This document shows positions 26,127 through 34,218 of a DNA stretch of 64,000 nucleotides, one piece after another. The first letter of the stretch is position 1. Every line of letters starts with the position of its first letter. Made by a program: the position numbers and the translations under genes. The stretch is from Bacteroidota bacterium (lineage in GTDB: Bacteria; Bacteroidota; Bacteroidia; 2-12-FULL-35-15). A model generated the notes under the pieces. That model had not been told where the DNA came from and did no database searches. It saw only the letters and a list, made by a program, of their open reading frames with translations. Where the stretch lies: contig JAFLBF010000005.1 of assembly GCA_017303895.1 (NCBI GenBank), forward strand, positions 1 through 64,000. Reading direction: 5' to 3'.

Positions 26127-27016
26127 AAATAGTTGATTGTTTTGGTTTCCACTAAAAAGTGTTTTCCGTTGTTTTCAAATAGTGTGTGATTTCCTTTTTG
26201 TGCGATCTCTTTCCCAAGCACCATATTGGCAGGAACTTTAATTGCTTTCTTTGGATGCACCCAAACAAGTGTTGCATGTTTGGTGATTATACTGGAGCTT
26301 TCAATACCGGACAGCGACCATTTCTTCCCATCGTAATTCAATCCCATGCGGGTGAACTGTAAACGGATTGCTTGCTTTTGTTTCTCATCGGTAAAGCTGT
26401 TAAGCATTCCGTTGACAAGCGTTTGGCGAACTCCACCGATTCGGTAGTTGGTCTTAAAATCATCAGAGACTGTGGTGTAGTCGTCTTTTGATTTTAATTT
26501 TTGAAGGGCTTTAATTGCTCCGGTAAAATTTTTAATGATTGCTGCGTTGTACAATTCTTTTGCACTTGCGGAAGCATCTAATGTTTCTCCTTGCGTCATG
26601 ACATTGAAAGTGCTTTCATCAATCGTACTTGGATATCCTGCTTTGATAAGAGCCGCTTCTGTTTTACTTCCAAAATCTCCATCCGCTCCGGCTTTACCGA
26701 GTGCATCCTTTCCTAACTTGATAAGTAATACTTCCTGTACCTGTTTCACTCTCGCTCCCTTACTGCCTTTCTTTAATGGAAAATCATCGTTTCGTTTAGG
26801 AGCAGAGGGAAGGGAGAAGTTTGATTTAGCCGGAGGGTTTAAGTCCAGGTCAGGCACTTCACTCGCATTTTCATCCGATACTTTCTCCTTACGTTTCTGC
26901 CACCATTGGTAACCAAAGTATCCCAATGTGCCTGTAGCTGCTATACCCAAACTAATCAGCAAAATCTTCTTTCCCTTTCCTGATGTTTGTTCTTGTTGTG
27001 TTATTGTCTGCTCCAT
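26123..27016 (-). CDS. Membrane-anchored protein with peptidoglycan-binding-like domain
   Basis: 297 residues. After a Gln/Glu-rich start comes one transmembrane helix (ILLISLGIAATGTLGYFGYQW, residues about 19-40). Residues about 78-145 (LKKGSKGARVKQVQEVLLI, GADGDFGSKTEAALIKAGYP) match the PG_binding_1 pattern. The last part is less clear, with ALVWVHPKKAIKVPANMVLG beta-like. It probably tethers to the cell wall, a feature common in virions that must cross peptidoglycan. Confidence 0.7.
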   Translation of the reverse strand: MEQTITQQEQTSGKGKKILLISLGIAATGTLGYFGYQWWQKRKEKVSDENASEVPDLDLNPPAKSNFSLPSAPKRNDDFPLKKGSKGARVKQVQEVLLIKLGKDALGKAGADGDFGSKTEAALIKAGYPSTIDESTFNVMTQGETLDASASAKELYNAAIIKNFTGAIKALQKLKSKDDYTTVSDDFKTNYRIGGVRQTLVNGMLNSFTDEKQKQAIRLQFTRMGLNYDGKKWSLSGIESSSIITKHATLVWVHPKKAIKVPANMVLGKEIAQKGNHTLFENNGKHFLVETKTINYL

Positions 27017-27017
27017 T

Positions 27018-27740
27018 TTATTTTCGTTTTGCTGTAATGATTTTCATCCATTCATCGTACTGTCCGAATTCACTCTCGCTTTTCATATCCTCAAGCATAT
27101 TCGTTCCGTACAGTCGCTTGTATTCTATAGCAACTTTCACAAAGGCTGTCTGCGTTGGTATTTCATTAAAGACCGCTATAATGGCTTCTGCATCTGTGCC
27201 TCCAAAGAATCCGTACTCTTTGTCAAAAGCTGCCTTCATTCGCTTTGCCCATGCTGTGTATGCAACCGGACTTGGTGCTTGCCCTTTCTTTTCAGGCTTG
27301 GCAGCGAGGATTTGAAGCATCTCGTTGTATTCGGTGGTTTGCAATTCATCACTCATGTCTTTTATCAGGTTACCGTTATAAAGCTTCTGATAAGACTTTA
27401 CGACTTTAGCGAACTCCTCTTTGCTTGGTATTTCACGAAGTGTATCACGCAATGCCTCTGTATCTGTTCCCGGCCATCCGTCATTCTCAAAAGCCATTTT
27501 TATTTGTTTAGCTGAAGTAGCAGATGTGCCGTCTTCGAAACTCTTGTTCTCTTCTTTGTTGGCTATTTTATTGAGAATGATTTTTCTGCCGATATAGATC
27601 GTTCCTCCAACTACTACCACACCAAGTAAACTGAAAAGTATTTTTTCCTTTAGCGTCCATGTTTCCTTATCCTGCTGTGTGGGCTGCACAGCTTGAACAG
27701 GCAATGGTTTGGGTTGATATGTAGTTACTGCGGTTTCCAT
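27018..27740 (-). CDS. Membrane-anchored protein with two annexin-like repeats
   Basis: 240 residues: a transmembrane helix near residues 33-50 (ILFSLLGVVVVGGTIYIG), then two internal repeats, about 85-145 and 170-236. Each reads G-T-D-x-x-A-(L/I)...EIP(S/T)...F.KV...Y..LY..N(L/M)..DM..E......Y.EM..I. The GTDxxA start and the Y..LY spacing recall annexin repeats, which bind membranes and Ca. I judge by eye only. A virion or fusion role is possible. Confidence 0.65.
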   Translation of the reverse strand: METAVTTYQPKPLPVQAVQPTQQDKETWTLKEKILFSLLGVVVVGGTIYIGRKIILNKIANKEENKSFEDGTSATSAKQIKMAFENDGWPGTDTEALRDTLREIPSKEEFAKVVKSYQKLYNGNLIKDMSDELQTTEYNEMLQILAAKPEKKGQAPSPVAYTAWAKRMKAAFDKEYGFFGGTDAEAIIAVFNEIPTQTAFVKVAIEYKRLYGTNMLEDMKSESEFGQYDEWMKIITAKRK

Positions 27741-27741
27741 G

Positions 27742-27924
27742 TTACAGCCCTAAGTATGCTTTAGCCATTGCGGTTTTTACCGGATCGTTTTTTACAATGT
27801 GTGCGAGCTTCTCCACTTCATTTGTTTTTAGTTTGGAAGCAAGCACCGTTAATGCTTTCATTTTCTTATCGGCTTCCTGTTCTGTGGGAGCTTCGATGGT
27901 GATTGTGTATGAAAATTTTGACAT
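27742..27924 (-). CDS. Small soluble protein, unknown
   Basis: 60 residues from the ATG at 27924 (the frame extends 19 codons upstream without support). Sequence SKFSYTITIEAPTEQEADKK suggests a beta strand followed by helices. Short, no membrane segment, no family recognised. Confidence 0.55.
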   Translation of the reverse strand: MSKFSYTITIEAPTEQEADKKMKALTVLASKLKTNEVEKLAHIVKNDPVKTAMAKAYLGL

Positions 27925-28011
27925 TTGCTTTTGTTTTAAGACAGTTTTTCTCTCAGCCAACCGCTTTATGCAGGTAGCCATTTAGAAACTGTCAGGATTA
28001 ATTAATGATTG

Positions 28012-28842
28012 TTACATCGGAACGTTCAACAGTTCGGCAACGGTTTTAAGTTGTGAAGTGTCTTTGCCGAGTTGGTTGATTATTTTTGCAAGGAGTGTGA
28101 TCTCTTCATCTTCAAAATTCTCAGCCACTTGTTTTCCGAATTCCAAATAACTTTTTTCTTCATCGGTCAAACTTGGCGCATCTGTTTTTTTAGATAGCGT
28201 CACTTCGGTTTCTTCAGCCGGAGTATCGATGCGTTTGCCATTGGTATTTTCATCAACAATAACACCTGCCAAACCCTCCAATCCGGGTACTTTTGTTAAC
28301 CATTGCGGATTCCTTCGCATTACACCTTCAATTGCAGAGCCTGCTAAAGAGCCTAAATCCAGTTTTCCAAAATGATTGGGTTTAAGTTTTGCTTTTTCCA
28401 ATTGACCGGATAATTCATCAATGTATTCTTCAGCTTCCTGTAATTCCAATTTGGTGCGATCCAACTCTTTTATCAACTGATCTCTGTCCCAACGTTCACG
28501 CTCTACAGCAATCGATTCTTTTATTTTGGTATTGATATCGGTTACTTCTCCCAAGCTTCTGTTTACCTCCGATTTTTTCTCTTCTACTTCAAACACATAC
28601 TTTGTGTGACTGATGGTTTCTGATGGTGAATTGTAAACATTGATGCGGATAAACTTTGTTTCGTTGGTCATCACATCTTCGTAGCTGTCGAATTCCGACA
28701 TGTCGGTTGTTTTCATCACCACTTTAAAATTGTCCACGAATATTTCGTAAGCCAAGGGGCTTCCTTTGGATGATTGTTTCTCAAGCATACGCTTGATGAT
28801 CTCTATTTTTTGCGGGTTATATACTTCAATTATCTTTGCCAT
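28012..28842 (-). CDS. Coiled-coil protein of the virus-like block
   Basis: 276 residues. A mixed N-terminal domain (1-95: AKIIEVYNPQKIEIIKRML..) precedes a long coiled coil around residues 105-155 (ERERWDRDQLIKELDRTKLE..), then a Gly-rich joint and a helical acidic C-terminus. No signal or membrane segment. Its start overlaps the upstream gene by 17 bases. It could be a scaffold or structural protein. Confidence 0.65.
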   Translation of the reverse strand: MAKIIEVYNPQKIEIIKRMLEKQSSKGSPLAYEIFVDNFKVVMKTTDMSEFDSYEDVMTNETKFIRINVYNSPSETISHTKYVFEVEEKKSEVNRSLGEVTDINTKIKESIAVERERWDRDQLIKELDRTKLELQEAEEYIDELSGQLEKAKLKPNHFGKLDLGSLAGSAIEGVMRRNPQWLTKVPGLEGLAGVIVDENTNGKRIDTPAEETEVTLSKKTDAPSLTDEEKSYLEFGKQVAENFEDEEITLLAKIINQLGKDTSQLKTVAELLNVPM

Positions 28843-29176
28843 TTTTCAATTGTTTTAATGCGATGTGTTTTGGTATTACCTGAATAAAGCGAACGTGATT
28901 GACTGATGCCGAGTAGTTCTGAATGCTGATGTATCCCTGATGCTCATACAACTGCTCATTGGTTCTGTCTACACTCAAATCAAAGAGCCCAAATTCAGAA
29001 GTGATGTTGATGTTCACCGGCTCATCCACCATAATGTAGAACTGATTGTAGGCTTCAATATCCACATGCTCGTTTGGTTGTAATACCAAGTGGCGAAAGC
29101 GGATATAATAGTTCTTTCCGTATCCAAGTTCATCCATTCTGCGTGGGATGTATTCCAATGCTAATGCTATGTTCAT
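28826..29176 (-). CDS. Short beta-rich protein, candidate jelly-roll virion protein
   Basis: 116 residues with five to eight clear alternating strands (KNYYIRFRHLVL, HVDIEAYNQFYIMVD, VNINITSEFGLFDLS, QGYISIQNYS, VRFIQVIP). No signal peptide and no membrane segment. This pattern is what a single jelly-roll or small barrel looks like. It starts the run of four small beta proteins up to the candidate capsid gene, and its end overlaps the upstream gene's start. Confidence 0.6.
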   Translation of the reverse strand: MNIALALEYIPRRMDELGYGKNYYIRFRHLVLQPNEHVDIEAYNQFYIMVDEPVNINITSEFGLFDLSVDRTNEQLYEHQGYISIQNYSASVNHVRFIQVIPKHIALKQLKNGKDN

Positions 29177-29517
29177 GATTTGCCTCCTTCTTCTTCAATT
29201 TCAACCCACACGTAAACATTCACCACATACTCATAATCTGCTTTGCTTTGTTCACCTAATCGGTCTTTATAAATTCCCTGAATGATGGTACTGTCTCCAT
29301 CAACGATCACAATGTCCTCTTCGGTTTTTGTTTGATGAGAGAATAAGCTTGGTCGCCAGTTACGGTTCTGCGAAAAATCTCCTGCACCTATATTTTCATC
29401 CGACTGGATGTGTGTAGCATAGAAGATATTTGCCTGCTCGCAACTTTGCAGCTTTAATTCACCGATGAGTTTGTTTCGCTTAAAGGGTATCAGGGATTTT
29501 AATATTTCTGCTCGCAT
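29173..29517 (-). CDS. Short beta-rich protein, candidate virion protein
   Basis: 114 residues, again mainly strands (IGELKLQSCEQANIFYATHI, DIVIVDGDSTIIQGIY, YEYVVNVYVWVEIEE). Acidic C-terminus. It overlaps its downstream neighbour by 4 bases (ATGA type). No known family. Confidence 0.6.
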   Translation of the reverse strand: MRAEILKSLIPFKRNKLIGELKLQSCEQANIFYATHIQSDENIGAGDFSQNRNWRPSLFSHQTKTEEDIVIVDGDSTIIQGIYKDRLGEQSKADYEYVVNVYVWVEIEEEGGKS

Positions 29518-29519
29518 GG

Positions 29520-29720
29520 TTATGGTTGTTTTATTGCTTCTGCCTCTTTGGGTGTTACTTCGATTCCTGTTCCGTCTGTTTTTGGCACTTTGGTTAAGCG
29601 ACCACCAACTTCAATTCCGATGATGCGTTTGGCATTTTTCGGAAGCCTGACCTGAAAATGTTTCACCTGTCCGGCTTTGGTGATTTTAACTTGTGTTACT
29701 ATTACTTGTTCTCTGATCAT
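29520..29720 (-). CDS. Small beta-rich protein
   Basis: 66 residues with strands VIVTQVKITK and HFQVRLPKNAKRIIGIEVGG. The gene overlaps the upstream one by 4 bases. Unknown family; position in the small beta-protein run suggests a virion component. Confidence 0.55.
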   Translation of the reverse strand: MIREQVIVTQVKITKAGQVKHFQVRLPKNAKRIIGIEVGGRLTKVPKTDGTGIEVTPKEAEAIKQP

Positions 29721-30100
29721 AACTCGTCCTCCATTTCACAGTCCAGGTATAAAGACACTCGGTAAGCCACAAAAGGAGTTCTCAAGTCATCGGTATCGGT
29801 AAAAGTGAGCTTCACCAAACCATTTCCCGGATTTACATTTCCCAAATCATAGTAGCGTTGTTTTGGCGATACATTAATTCCTGACATCAACAATTTGCTT
29901 TCGTAGTTTTCAGGAAAGAACTCTTCTTTATTGATTTCAATTTTTTGAGTTCCCCTGTAATAAAGCAGATCGTCTTTATCAGAAGTCACCAACACACCTT
30001 TCACCGCTTTGATGTTTTTATCCAACTCAAAGGTTTTGTTGACTGTCTTGTTTGCTTCCGTAATCGGAAGGTCAAAGCGTTTCTTTACTGGTTTTAACAT
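29717..30100 (-). CDS. Beta-rich protein downstream of the candidate capsid gene
   Basis: 127 residues: KKRFDLPITEANKTVNKTFEL, KAVKGVLVTSD, LLYYRGTQKIEI, GLVKLTFTD and FVAYRVSLYLDCEM are all strand-like and give an eight-strand pattern. This is the first gene after the hairpin that follows the capsid candidate. It could be a minor capsid or penton protein of jelly-roll fold. Confidence 0.6.
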   Translation of the reverse strand: MLKPVKKRFDLPITEANKTVNKTFELDKNIKAVKGVLVTSDKDDLLYYRGTQKIEINKEEFFPENYESKLLMSGINVSPKQRYYDLGNVNPGNGLVKLTFTDTDDLRTPFVAYRVSLYLDCEMEDEL

Positions 30101-30128
30101 CTCTTTCTTTTTTACTGATTTTTAAAAG

Positions 30129-30179
30129 CTGAGTCCTCCGAGTTACGCAGCACATGTGGCTGCGCAACTTCGGACTCAG
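30129..30179 (-). terminator. Long hairpin after the candidate capsid gene (partial terminator or mRNA stabiliser)
   Basis: The arms run from CTGAGTCC at 30129 to GGACTCAG at 30179, with CGCAGC / GCTGCG at the top around a 7-base loop containing part of the palindrome CACATGTG. Two unpaired bases bulge in the middle of one arm. On the minus strand CTTTTAAAAA follows, a weak T run. It starts 8 bases after the stop of the 239-residue gene. Confidence 0.75.
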
Positions 30180-30187
30180 AACCCCTG

Positions 30188-30907
30188 TTATGGAGTAGTG
30201 ATAGTGCCATGCAATCCAACGTACACATGGGTCTTAGGGTCTAAGCCCTCCATTGAACCCAAATCGATAGTTGCTTCGATCAGGATATCATCGTGGATCA
30301 TACGTGGGTTTGCCAGTTTGTAATACCCAACAGGAACGGTGTTCATTGTTTTGGTTTTAAAAATGGTGTTCACAGTTTCCGGCATGATGATCTTCTTGTT
30401 GCTTTTCAAAGAGAATTCTCCGTTTGATAAAGCAGCGAAATCTTCAATGCCTTCGTATTTCGCTCCGATGATCTTGTCCTTGTTTACTTCGGTTGGGATT
30501 CCGGCAAGCAAAAAGATTCCGCTTACAAGCATGGCTTGGTTCTTTGGCAATTTGGCATTGCTGATGTTACGCAGACCAACTTCTTTGTCGTCTTGTGTTT
30601 CAAACATCTTGATGGTTTTGGAGTTCACCGCTTTGATGCTGTAAATCACAGTATCCGCCAAACGTAATTCACCTTTCATTAAACCATCTTTAATGTGTTG
30701 TGGTAACTCATTAAAATGTTTTTCCATTTCGGCACGTGATCCTTTGCTTGCAGGAACACCGCTTGCCAGTTTGTTGATAGTACGCATGCGCTGAATTGGA
30801 TTCATACGTCTTAATGCGCCAAGCAACTCTTCGTTATCAACTGCATCCAAGCCTAATAAAGCTCCTGCGTTGTTGTATTCTTCTACTCCGTCTAATACGC
30901 CTAACAT
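30188..30907 (-). CDS. Candidate major capsid protein (jelly-roll type)
   Basis: 239 residues. The first 80 are helical (LLGALRRMNPIQRMRTINKL.. HFNELPQHIKDGLM), the rest is strand-rich: ADTVIYSIKAV, AMLVSGIFLLAG, GEFSLKSNKKIIMPETVNTIF, GYYKLANPRMIHDDILIEATIDLG, THVYVGLHGTI. The phrases 'G-F-L-x-x-N-K' and 'G-Y-Y-x-L-x-N-P-R-M-I' recall capsid proteins of tailless jelly-roll phages. It stands as a monocistron-like unit between a 60-base gap and a strong hairpin, as expected for a highly expressed gene. HK97-fold features are absent. The identity is inference. Confidence 0.5.
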   Translation of the reverse strand: MLGVLDGVEEYNNAGALLGLDAVDNEELLGALRRMNPIQRMRTINKLASGVPASKGSRAEMEKHFNELPQHIKDGLMKGELRLADTVIYSIKAVNSKTIKMFETQDDKEVGLRNISNAKLPKNQAMLVSGIFLLAGIPTEVNKDKIIGAKYEGIEDFAALSNGEFSLKSNKKIIMPETVNTIFKTKTMNTVPVGYYKLANPRMIHDDILIEATIDLGSMEGLDPKTHVYVGLHGTITTP

Positions 30908-30967
30908 AATGTTTCGTTTTTTATGGTTATTAATTATTTACTTTTTTTGATGATGAGTTTTTCAGGT

Positions 30968-31600
30968 TTAGAAATTCTGGTCGCTAACGTCCATCATTCC
31001 CATTTCTTCTTCGCCATTCATTCCTCCTGAAACAGATTGTTTGGCTTCAAATTTTTTGGCTGACTCTTCCACTTGTTTTTCGATGCGGTCTAACACATTC
31101 AAGTGATCGGCTGCGCCCTCCAGTTCTTTGCCGTTGGGATAAGTGAAGTATTGTACTTCGCCCATACCGTTTGTGCCTTCCTCGGGTTTTTCTTCCTCTT
31201 TCTTTTTACTCTTGATGATTTTGTCAAGGAACAGTTTTCGTTTGAACTCTTCTTTGAAAGCGGCCATGCGTTCTTTCACGCCTTCAAAACCTTCTTTCTC
31301 TGTTCCGTTCATTGCTCCGGCTACTGCCTGATAACCGCCCGAAGCCATCATGCCGACACCGAAAGCTGCTGCTCCATTACTGCCCATGTAATGTCCAACA
31401 CCTGTTACTGCAATTCCCACCAAGAAGGAAGAACGTCCGAGTACCGCACCTGCCAAGCCACCACCAATTGCACCAACCAAAATGTCACGGCCTGTTTCAA
31501 GTGCCGACTTTTTGATATCGCCTTTGGCATGCTCCGCAGCTACTCCGTCAAGGAGTTGCTTTTTCTGCGCTTTTTTCTCGTATGAATTTTTCTTCTTCAT
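30968..31600 (-). CDS. Glycine-zipper membrane protein of the virus-like block
   Basis: 210 residues. A basic N-terminus is followed by two or three Gly/Ala-rich hydrophobic stretches (LVGAIGGGLAGAVLG, FLVGIAVTGVGHYMG, AFGVGMMASGGYQAVAG) at residues 40-97. The C-terminal half is charged and helical. Glycine-zipper segments pack in membranes and are common in phage membrane proteins. Function not known. Confidence 0.65.
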   Translation of the reverse strand: MKKKNSYEKKAQKKQLLDGVAAEHAKGDIKKSALETGRDILVGAIGGGLAGAVLGRSSFLVGIAVTGVGHYMGSNGAAAFGVGMMASGGYQAVAGAMNGTEKEGFEGVKERMAAFKEEFKRKLFLDKIIKSKKKEEEKPEEGTNGMGEVQYFTYPNGKELEGAADHLNVLDRIEKQVEESAKKFEAKQSVSGGMNGEEEMGMMDVSDQNF

Positions 31601-31625
31601 GTTTTTTTGTTTTACTTTTTATTTT

Positions 31626-33419
31626 TTAAAGCAATGCAACTGCTTCTTTTTTGCTTTTCTTACTTTTTACTGCTGTCCGTTTACCTCCTTTCTGCTTTTT
31701 CTTTTTGCTTTTTGGAATTCCGGACAAAGCAGATTTTGCTGTTTGTTTTTTTCCTCCGGTGACCATTCGGTATCCTGCATACAGTAATCCTAATGCGCCA
31801 ACTCCGATTCCTACAGGCTTGATCCACTTTTTATTCTTGTCCCAAAATCCTTCAGGTTTTGGATCGTCACCGCCCGATGATGTTTCTTTGTTTGTTGATT
31901 TGTTTGCGCCTCCCGAACTGTCACCTCCACCTGAATCATCTCCACCGCTTCCTGCATCTTCGTTTTGAGAGGGCGTGTTACTCTTTTTTACTACCATCGG
32001 TTTGCTGCTGTTGTTTGAACTTCCACTATCGAAATTCATGTCCGCAGATCCACCACTTTCTCCTGATGAAGAGGAAGAGGTATCGCCTCCGCTTTCTCCG
32101 CCACCGCCTGATTCGCTTGCTCCACCTTCGCCACCGCCTTCTTCAAAGTCTTTTGCTCCTTTGTCTTTTTTAGGAAGAATGTTTCCAATTCCTTTTAATA
32201 ATCCTGCAATCGCTGTGAGGATGGTGGTTGCTGCGGTTACGGATGCAGCTGCCGAATACGGTTCACCAAGTCCGTTGAGTTGATCCAAGGATTCGCTTTG
32301 GTAGATATCGCTTCCCAATAATTCTTCCGTTGAAGAATATTTGTCAAGCCCACTCATGTCATCGGCTATGTAACCAAGACCGCTTACTTGCTTATCTCTG
32401 TTTCCTCTTCCGGTTAGGATTGCCTTTTGGAAATTTTCAGGGATTCCACCTGCACCGTAGAAAATACCTTGTAGTTTGTCTTTTACTTTTTTCAATCGCT
32501 CAAACTTTCCCATGTCTATTCCTCGCTTTTGTGCTTCTTCATTTGAGAGGTATGCATACCGAAGTCGCTGTGCAATTTTGAACATGTTTGTTTTAAGGGC
32601 GATTAAAATTCCGTTGCGGATAAGCACCGTTGCAGGGTTAAATCGGTTGGTGATATGCAATCCCATTTTTGCAATGGCCTTGATACCACCTTTTTTGTAG
32701 GCTTCTTTGATCGCACCTTTTTTGAAGACTTGTTTAAAGCCTCCACTTTTCTCTCCGCCCGATTTGCGCTTGAAGAGTCTGCCAAGTTCTGCCATTGCTT
32801 CACGGTCATCATATATTCCGATCAGATCAACAACATCGATGTTTTTGTTTGAGGAGTCATTGACTCCGTTCAGATATTCTAAATCCATTTTTGTATCTTT
32901 TTTTTCACTGTATGGTTCTTCGTAATCAAAATGTCTCACTACACAATCGATGGTGATGTAGCTTCCTTCGCTTAAAGGAACTATCGGGTAGATGTGCTGA
33001 AAGTGATCTTCTTTGTATTTGGTGATTCGCAGGATGTGTCTGATTTTTAAATTGCTCAGAATGCTGCTGATAAACACCGTGTAACAGTCACAATCTACTC
33101 CCTGAATGTTTCCTCTGTCGTGCCATGCTCTTGCGGGACTCCTTATTTGTTCCTTTCCATCTTCATCTTTTTTGTAGGCGATGTGGTCATACACAAATTG
33201 CCATATTGCTTTACAGGTTTCGTACACCGTTTTTCGTTTCAACACTTTTGCGATCTTCTCGGTATGGAAGAGGGTTTCTCTCACTACTTGCGGAATGAAC
33301 CGAATCGTATCGGCAACCGTTGCACCTTCTTTTTTGGTGATAGTGGTTAGCATCGCTTTTGGAAAGAGATGGTCGAACTCCGCACCGCTTTTTACTTTTA
33401 CTGTTTCTCTTCTTTCCAT
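31626..33419 (-). CDS. Transglutaminase-like protein with Gly/Ser-rich linker and membrane anchor
   Basis: 597 residues. Residues about 50-190 contain a papain-like transglutaminase fold: DCDCYTVFISSIL (Cys), FQHIYPIVP (His) and YITIDCV (Asp) in the right order. A hydrophobic/basic region follows, then a long Gly/Ser/Asp-rich linker (about 400-540), a transmembrane helix (IGVGALGLLYAGYRMV) and a Lys-rich tail. It may cross-link or cut proteins at the cell envelope. It overlaps the next upstream gene at the ATG. Confidence 0.75.
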   Translation of the reverse strand: MERRETVKVKSGAEFDHLFPKAMLTTITKKEGATVADTIRFIPQVVRETLFHTEKIAKVLKRKTVYETCKAIWQFVYDHIAYKKDEDGKEQIRSPARAWHDRGNIQGVDCDCYTVFISSILSNLKIRHILRITKYKEDHFQHIYPIVPLSEGSYITIDCVVRHFDYEEPYSEKKDTKMDLEYLNGVNDSSNKNIDVVDLIGIYDDREAMAELGRLFKRKSGGEKSGGFKQVFKKGAIKEAYKKGGIKAIAKMGLHITNRFNPATVLIRNGILIALKTNMFKIAQRLRYAYLSNEEAQKRGIDMGKFERLKKVKDKLQGIFYGAGGIPENFQKAILTGRGNRDKQVSGLGYIADDMSGLDKYSSTEELLGSDIYQSESLDQLNGLGEPYSAAASVTAATTILTAIAGLLKGIGNILPKKDKGAKDFEEGGGEGGASESGGGGESGGDTSSSSSGESGGSADMNFDSGSSNNSSKPMVVKKSNTPSQNEDAGSGGDDSGGGDSSGGANKSTNKETSSGGDDPKPEGFWDKNKKWIKPVGIGVGALGLLYAGYRMVTGGKKQTAKSALSGIPKSKKKKQKGGKRTAVKSKKSKKEAVALL

Positions 33420-33910
33420 TATGCTTTTGGTTGACTAAGTGTTAGTGTATCCGATTTTGTGTAGGGAACTTTTTTCCATCCTAAATCAATTGTGGTGAGT
33501 GTCTTTACATCAATTTTCACCGGCTCTTTGTTTTGTATGGCTCTTAACAGACTACCCGACAGAGAAAAAATATTCATCAACGGAACTCGGATCATCATTT
33601 GTTCAACTACTGCTTCACCGAAAGCAGGAATGCTAATGTCTTTGTCAACCACCTGAGAAGAACCGACAGTTGTGCCTTTGTACACGAGCTTGACAAAGGG
33701 AAACTTGATTTTAAAAGGAGTGCGTGTCGGATTTTTCAATTGCACGTCAACTCGTATGGTTAATCCTGAAAGATCAAGCTTGTGTATTTTCGCCATCGCT
33801 ACAGTTTCCAACTCAGCATTCATTTTGTTCAGGCGCACCACATACACCGTCCCACCAATCAATACTCCGCCTACAACGGTTCCTACTGCTATTTTTTTCC
33901 AAGTCTCCAT
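33419..33910 (-). CDS. LEA14/WHy-like protein with N-terminal membrane anchor
   Basis: 163 residues. An N-terminal transmembrane helix (IAVGTVVGGVLIGGTVYVV) precedes a beta-sandwich of about 110 residues with the LEA14/WHy pattern: LTIRVDVQLKNPTRTPFKIKFP...YKGTTVGSS...ISIPAFGEAV. The fold is known from stress proteins and some membrane-associated proteins of bacteria and archaea. It overlaps its neighbours at both ends by one base, so it is expressed with them. Confidence 0.7.
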   Translation of the reverse strand: METWKKIAVGTVVGGVLIGGTVYVVRLNKMNAELETVAMAKIHKLDLSGLTIRVDVQLKNPTRTPFKIKFPFVKLVYKGTTVGSSQVVDKDISIPAFGEAVVEQMMIRVPLMNIFSLSGSLLRAIQNKEPVKIDVKTLTTIDLGWKKVPYTKSDTLTLSQPKA

Positions 33911-34095
33911 TACTTCTTTTTTAATCGTTCGCTGATATAATCGCCTGTTACTTTAAATGCCATCCAAATCACTCCGCCCACAAGTGCTTTTAAGGCGTAA
34001 TCCGCAAGCCCTGAATAGTCCAGGTTGGCAAGCAAAATGGTTCCGGTGAGAAACATGTTGCTTGTGCTGTCGCTGCTTGTTTGAGTTTCTTTCAT
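33910..34095 (-). CDS. Small membrane protein, first gene of the structural operon
   Basis: 61 residues with two hydrophobic stretches (NMFLTGTILLANLDYSG and DYALKALVGGVIWMAFKVTG) and a basic C-terminus (SERLKKK). It starts 39 bases downstream of the GGAAAGTG-N15-GCAACTTTGT element. No family recognised. Confidence 0.65.
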   Translation of the reverse strand: MKETQTSSDSTSNMFLTGTILLANLDYSGLADYALKALVGGVIWMAFKVTGDYISERLKKK

Positions 34096-34134
34096 TTTGT
34101 CTCCTTTCTTTTTTGGTTCTTACTGTTTGTGGAC

Positions 34135-34167
34135 ACAAAGTTGCAGCGGTTGTCTGACTCACTTTCC
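34135..34167 (-). promoter_or_regulatory. Element promoter copy 1 (GGAAAGTG-N15-GCAACTTTGT)
   Basis: On the minus strand GGAAAGTG (34167-34160) and GCAACTTTGT (34144-34135) are separated by 15 bases, exactly as in copy 2. CAACTTTG is one base off the Bacteroidota -7 consensus TAnnTTTG. The start codon of the small membrane protein follows 39 bases downstream. A 6-bp hairpin CCGCTT / AAGCGG lies directly upstream in this copy only. Confidence 0.6.
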
Positions 34168-34218
34168 GCTTTGGTAAGCGGTTGTCCAACATCTGCATTC
34201 TTATGCTTTCAAATGGAT

